Source of the DNA: CAIWHR01 sp963836265 | Lineage (GTDB): Bacteria; Pseudomonadota; Gammaproteobacteria; Burkholderiales; Casimicrobiaceae | Length of the DNA: 64,000 nucleotides | NCBI GenBank assembly: GCA_963836265.1 | Contig: CAWIIO010000010.1 | Location: forward strand, 124,001-188,000 | Reading direction: 5' to 3' | Shown: piece by piece, positions 62,685 to 64,000 of the stretch | Layout of the letters: each line of letters opens with the position of its first letter | Numbering within the stretch: the stretch's first letter is position 1 | The notes under the pieces: generated by a model | What the model was told of the DNA's origin: nothing | Seen by the model: the letters and a program-made list of their open reading frames with translations, nothing else | Databases searched by the model: none | Program-made: the position numbers and the translations under genes

Positions 62685-63773
62685 TTACGTGTTCTGGATG
62701 ACGATGCTCGGGAATTTTGCAGAGAAGTCCTCGGCCTTCTGCGCGACGAACACCGCGGTCTTGCGCGCGATCTCGCGATACATCTGCGCGATCTTGCCGT
62801 CGGGGTCGGCGATGACCGTCGGGCGGCCGGCGTCGGTCTGCTCGCGGATCCGGATGTCGAGCGGGAGCCCGCCCAGGAACGGCACCTTGTAGTCGGCGCA
62901 CATCTTCTCGCCGCCGCCCTCGCCGAAAATGGGCTCCGTGTGCCCGCACTTCGAGCAGACATGCATGCTCATGTTCTCGACGATGCCGACGATCGGCACG
63001 CCGACCTTCTCGAACATCTTGAGGCCCTTCCGCGCGTCGATCAGCGCGATGTCCTGAGGCGTGGTGACGATCACGGCACCGGTGACCGGCACCTTCTGTG
63101 CGAGCGTGAGCTGGATGTCGCCGGTGCCCGGCGGCATGTCGACGACGAGATAGTCGAGATCGCGCCAGTTGGTGTCCTTGAGCAGCTGCTCCAGCGCCTG
63201 CGTCACCATCGGCCCGCGCCAGACCATCGGCGTGTCGACGTCGATCAGGAAGCCGATCGACATCGCCTGCAGGCCGTAGGCTTCGAGCGGCTCGAGCGTC
63301 TTGCCGTCGGCCGATTCGGGCCGGCCGACGATCCCGAGCATCGTCGGCTGCGACGGGCCGTAGATGTCGGCGTCGAGCACGCCGACCTGCGCGCCCTCGG
63401 CCGCGAGCGCGAGCGCCAGGTTGACGGCGGTCGTCGACTTGCCGACGCCGCCCTTGCCGCTCGCGACGGCGATGATATTCTTGACGCCCGGGACCAGCTT
63501 GACACCGCGCTGCACCGAGTGCGACGTCACTTTCTGCGTCATCTCGATGCTGACGCGGCCCGCGCCGGGGATCGCCGCAAGCGCGTCGGCGATCAGCCTT
63601 TTCAGCATCTCGTGCTGCGTCTTGGCGGGATAGCCGAGCTGGATGTCGACGGCAATGTTTTCCCCGTCGATCCGGATCTTCTTGACCGATTTGCCGCTCA
63701 CGAAGTCCTTGCCGGTGTTGGGGTCGGTGACTGCGCGCAGGCGGGTCTGGACGTCGGCCTCGGTGATGGCCAT
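62685..63773 (-). CDS. apbC: Mrp/ApbC iron-sulfur cluster carrier ATPase
   Basis: A 362-residue P-loop ATPase that carries [4Fe-4S] clusters to target proteins. An N-terminal MIP18/DUF59 domain (about residues 1-85) precedes the deviant Walker A motif ASGKGGVGKSTTAVNLALAL. The switch segment is VVDMPPGTGDIQLTLAQ and the cluster-binding Cys pair is in MHVCSKCGHTEPIF. The ATG at 63771-63773 gives the family N-terminus. It is divergent from metG, as in many proteobacteria. Confidence 0.95.
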   Translation of the reverse strand: MAITEADVQTRLRAVTDPNTGKDFVSGKSVKKIRIDGENIAVDIQLGYPAKTQHEMLKRLIADALAAIPGAGRVSIEMTQKVTSHSVQRGVKLVPGVKNIIAVASGKGGVGKSTTAVNLALALAAEGAQVGVLDADIYGPSQPTMLGIVGRPESADGKTLEPLEAYGLQAMSIGFLIDVDTPMVWRGPMVTQALEQLLKDTNWRDLDYLVVDMPPGTGDIQLTLAQKVPVTGAVIVTTPQDIALIDARKGLKMFEKVGVPIVGIVENMSMHVCSKCGHTEPIFGEGGGEKMCADYKVPFLGGLPLDIRIREQTDAGRPTVIADPDGKIAQMYREIARKTAVFVAQKAEDFSAKFPSIVIQNT

Positions 63774-63915
63774 CGGAAAGCTCCGTCGATTGCTGGTGAA
63801 AATGCGGGAAGGCGGGAGAGCCTTTGATTCTAACAAAATCCGGCCGGCCGGACGCTCCGCAAGGGTCGCTTTGCTAGAATTCATCTTTACCCTGCTCAGT
63901 TCAAGGTTTTCCGCG

Positions 63916-64000
63916 ATGTCCGCCCCCGGAAATGCGACGCTCGCAGCGCGCCGCAAGCTGTTCGTCACGACAGCGCTGCCGTATGCGAACGGTCCGTTCC
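63916..64000 (+). CDS. metG: Methionyl-tRNA synthetase (5' end only)
   Basis: The first 28 codons of metG, cut by the window end. The start MSAPGNATLAARRKLFVTTA is followed by LPYANGPF, the conserved beginning of the class I catalytic domain just before the HIGH motif. The enzyme charges tRNA-Met. It is divergent from the apbC gene. Confidence 0.92.
   Translation, partial: MSAPGNATLAARRKLFVTTALPYANGPF

Overview
The window is a dense, GC-rich chromosomal segment with no rRNA, tRNA, CRISPR array, phage or plasmid genes. The conserved neighbourhoods (queG-tsaE-amiC, gspD-E-F, dcd next to an Mrp/ApbC gene divergent from metG), the c-type cytochromes and the taurine-type sulfonate genes suggest a betaproteobacterium, probably Burkholderiales, Rhodocyclales or Nitrosomonadales-like. 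This placement is inferred from gene content. No marker gene was compared.

Positions 1-14.3 kb hold housekeeping and envelope genes: an AmiC-type amidase (cut by the window edge), tsaE, queG, a secreted thioredoxin-like protein, gspF-gspE-gspD of a type II secretion system, an ECF sigma module with a DUF6249 membrane protein, a tonB-exbD-exbD-exbB operon read leftwards, and two small secreted proteins.

Positions 14.4-26.5 kb form an unusual modification island. It has three P-loop sulfotransferase-like proteins (one fused to TPRs), a PKHD-type Fe(II)/2-oxoglutarate dioxygenase, a TPR-linked aspartyl/asparaginyl beta-hydroxylase and a TPR-glycosyltransferase. It ends at a large convergent TonB-dependent receptor. 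Positions 26.8-31.9 kb carry a GNAT protein, a TPR lipoprotein with a transglutaminase-like segment, and a TldD/TldE-type protease pair.

Positions 31.9-38.7 kb are an extracellular electron transfer cluster. It encodes a tetraheme NapC/CymA-type quinol dehydrogenase, a 46-residue membrane peptide, a duplicated diheme cytochrome and its monoheme relative, a decaheme MtrA/MtoA/DmsE-type cytochrome, an MtrB/MtoB/PioB-type porin and a diheme c5-like cytochrome. The layout resembles the Mto/Pio iron-oxidation conduits. Two near-identical FNR-like sites lie upstream of its two halves.

Positions 39.3-56.1 kb are a sulfonate catabolism region. It encodes a sulfoacetate-type CoA ligase, an acylating sulfoacetaldehyde dehydrogenase, Xsc, alanine dehydrogenase, a taurine:pyruvate-type aminotransferase, TauABC, an odd DsrC/TusE-like protein, phosphotransacetylase and a SulP transporter. 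Two entry routes, taurine and sulfoacetate, would meet at sulfoacetaldehyde, which Xsc splits to acetyl phosphate and sulfite. A DUF3300/DUF2950 pair lies inside the leftward arm.

Positions 56.4-64 kb hold an Arg/Lys/Orn decarboxylase, a DUF2182/DUF1326 pair, a MITE-like element, an MFS transporter, dcd, an Mrp/ApbC ATPase and the start of metG. REP-type palindromes and the ends of a MITE family sit at several gene 3' ends and in places supply the stop codon.
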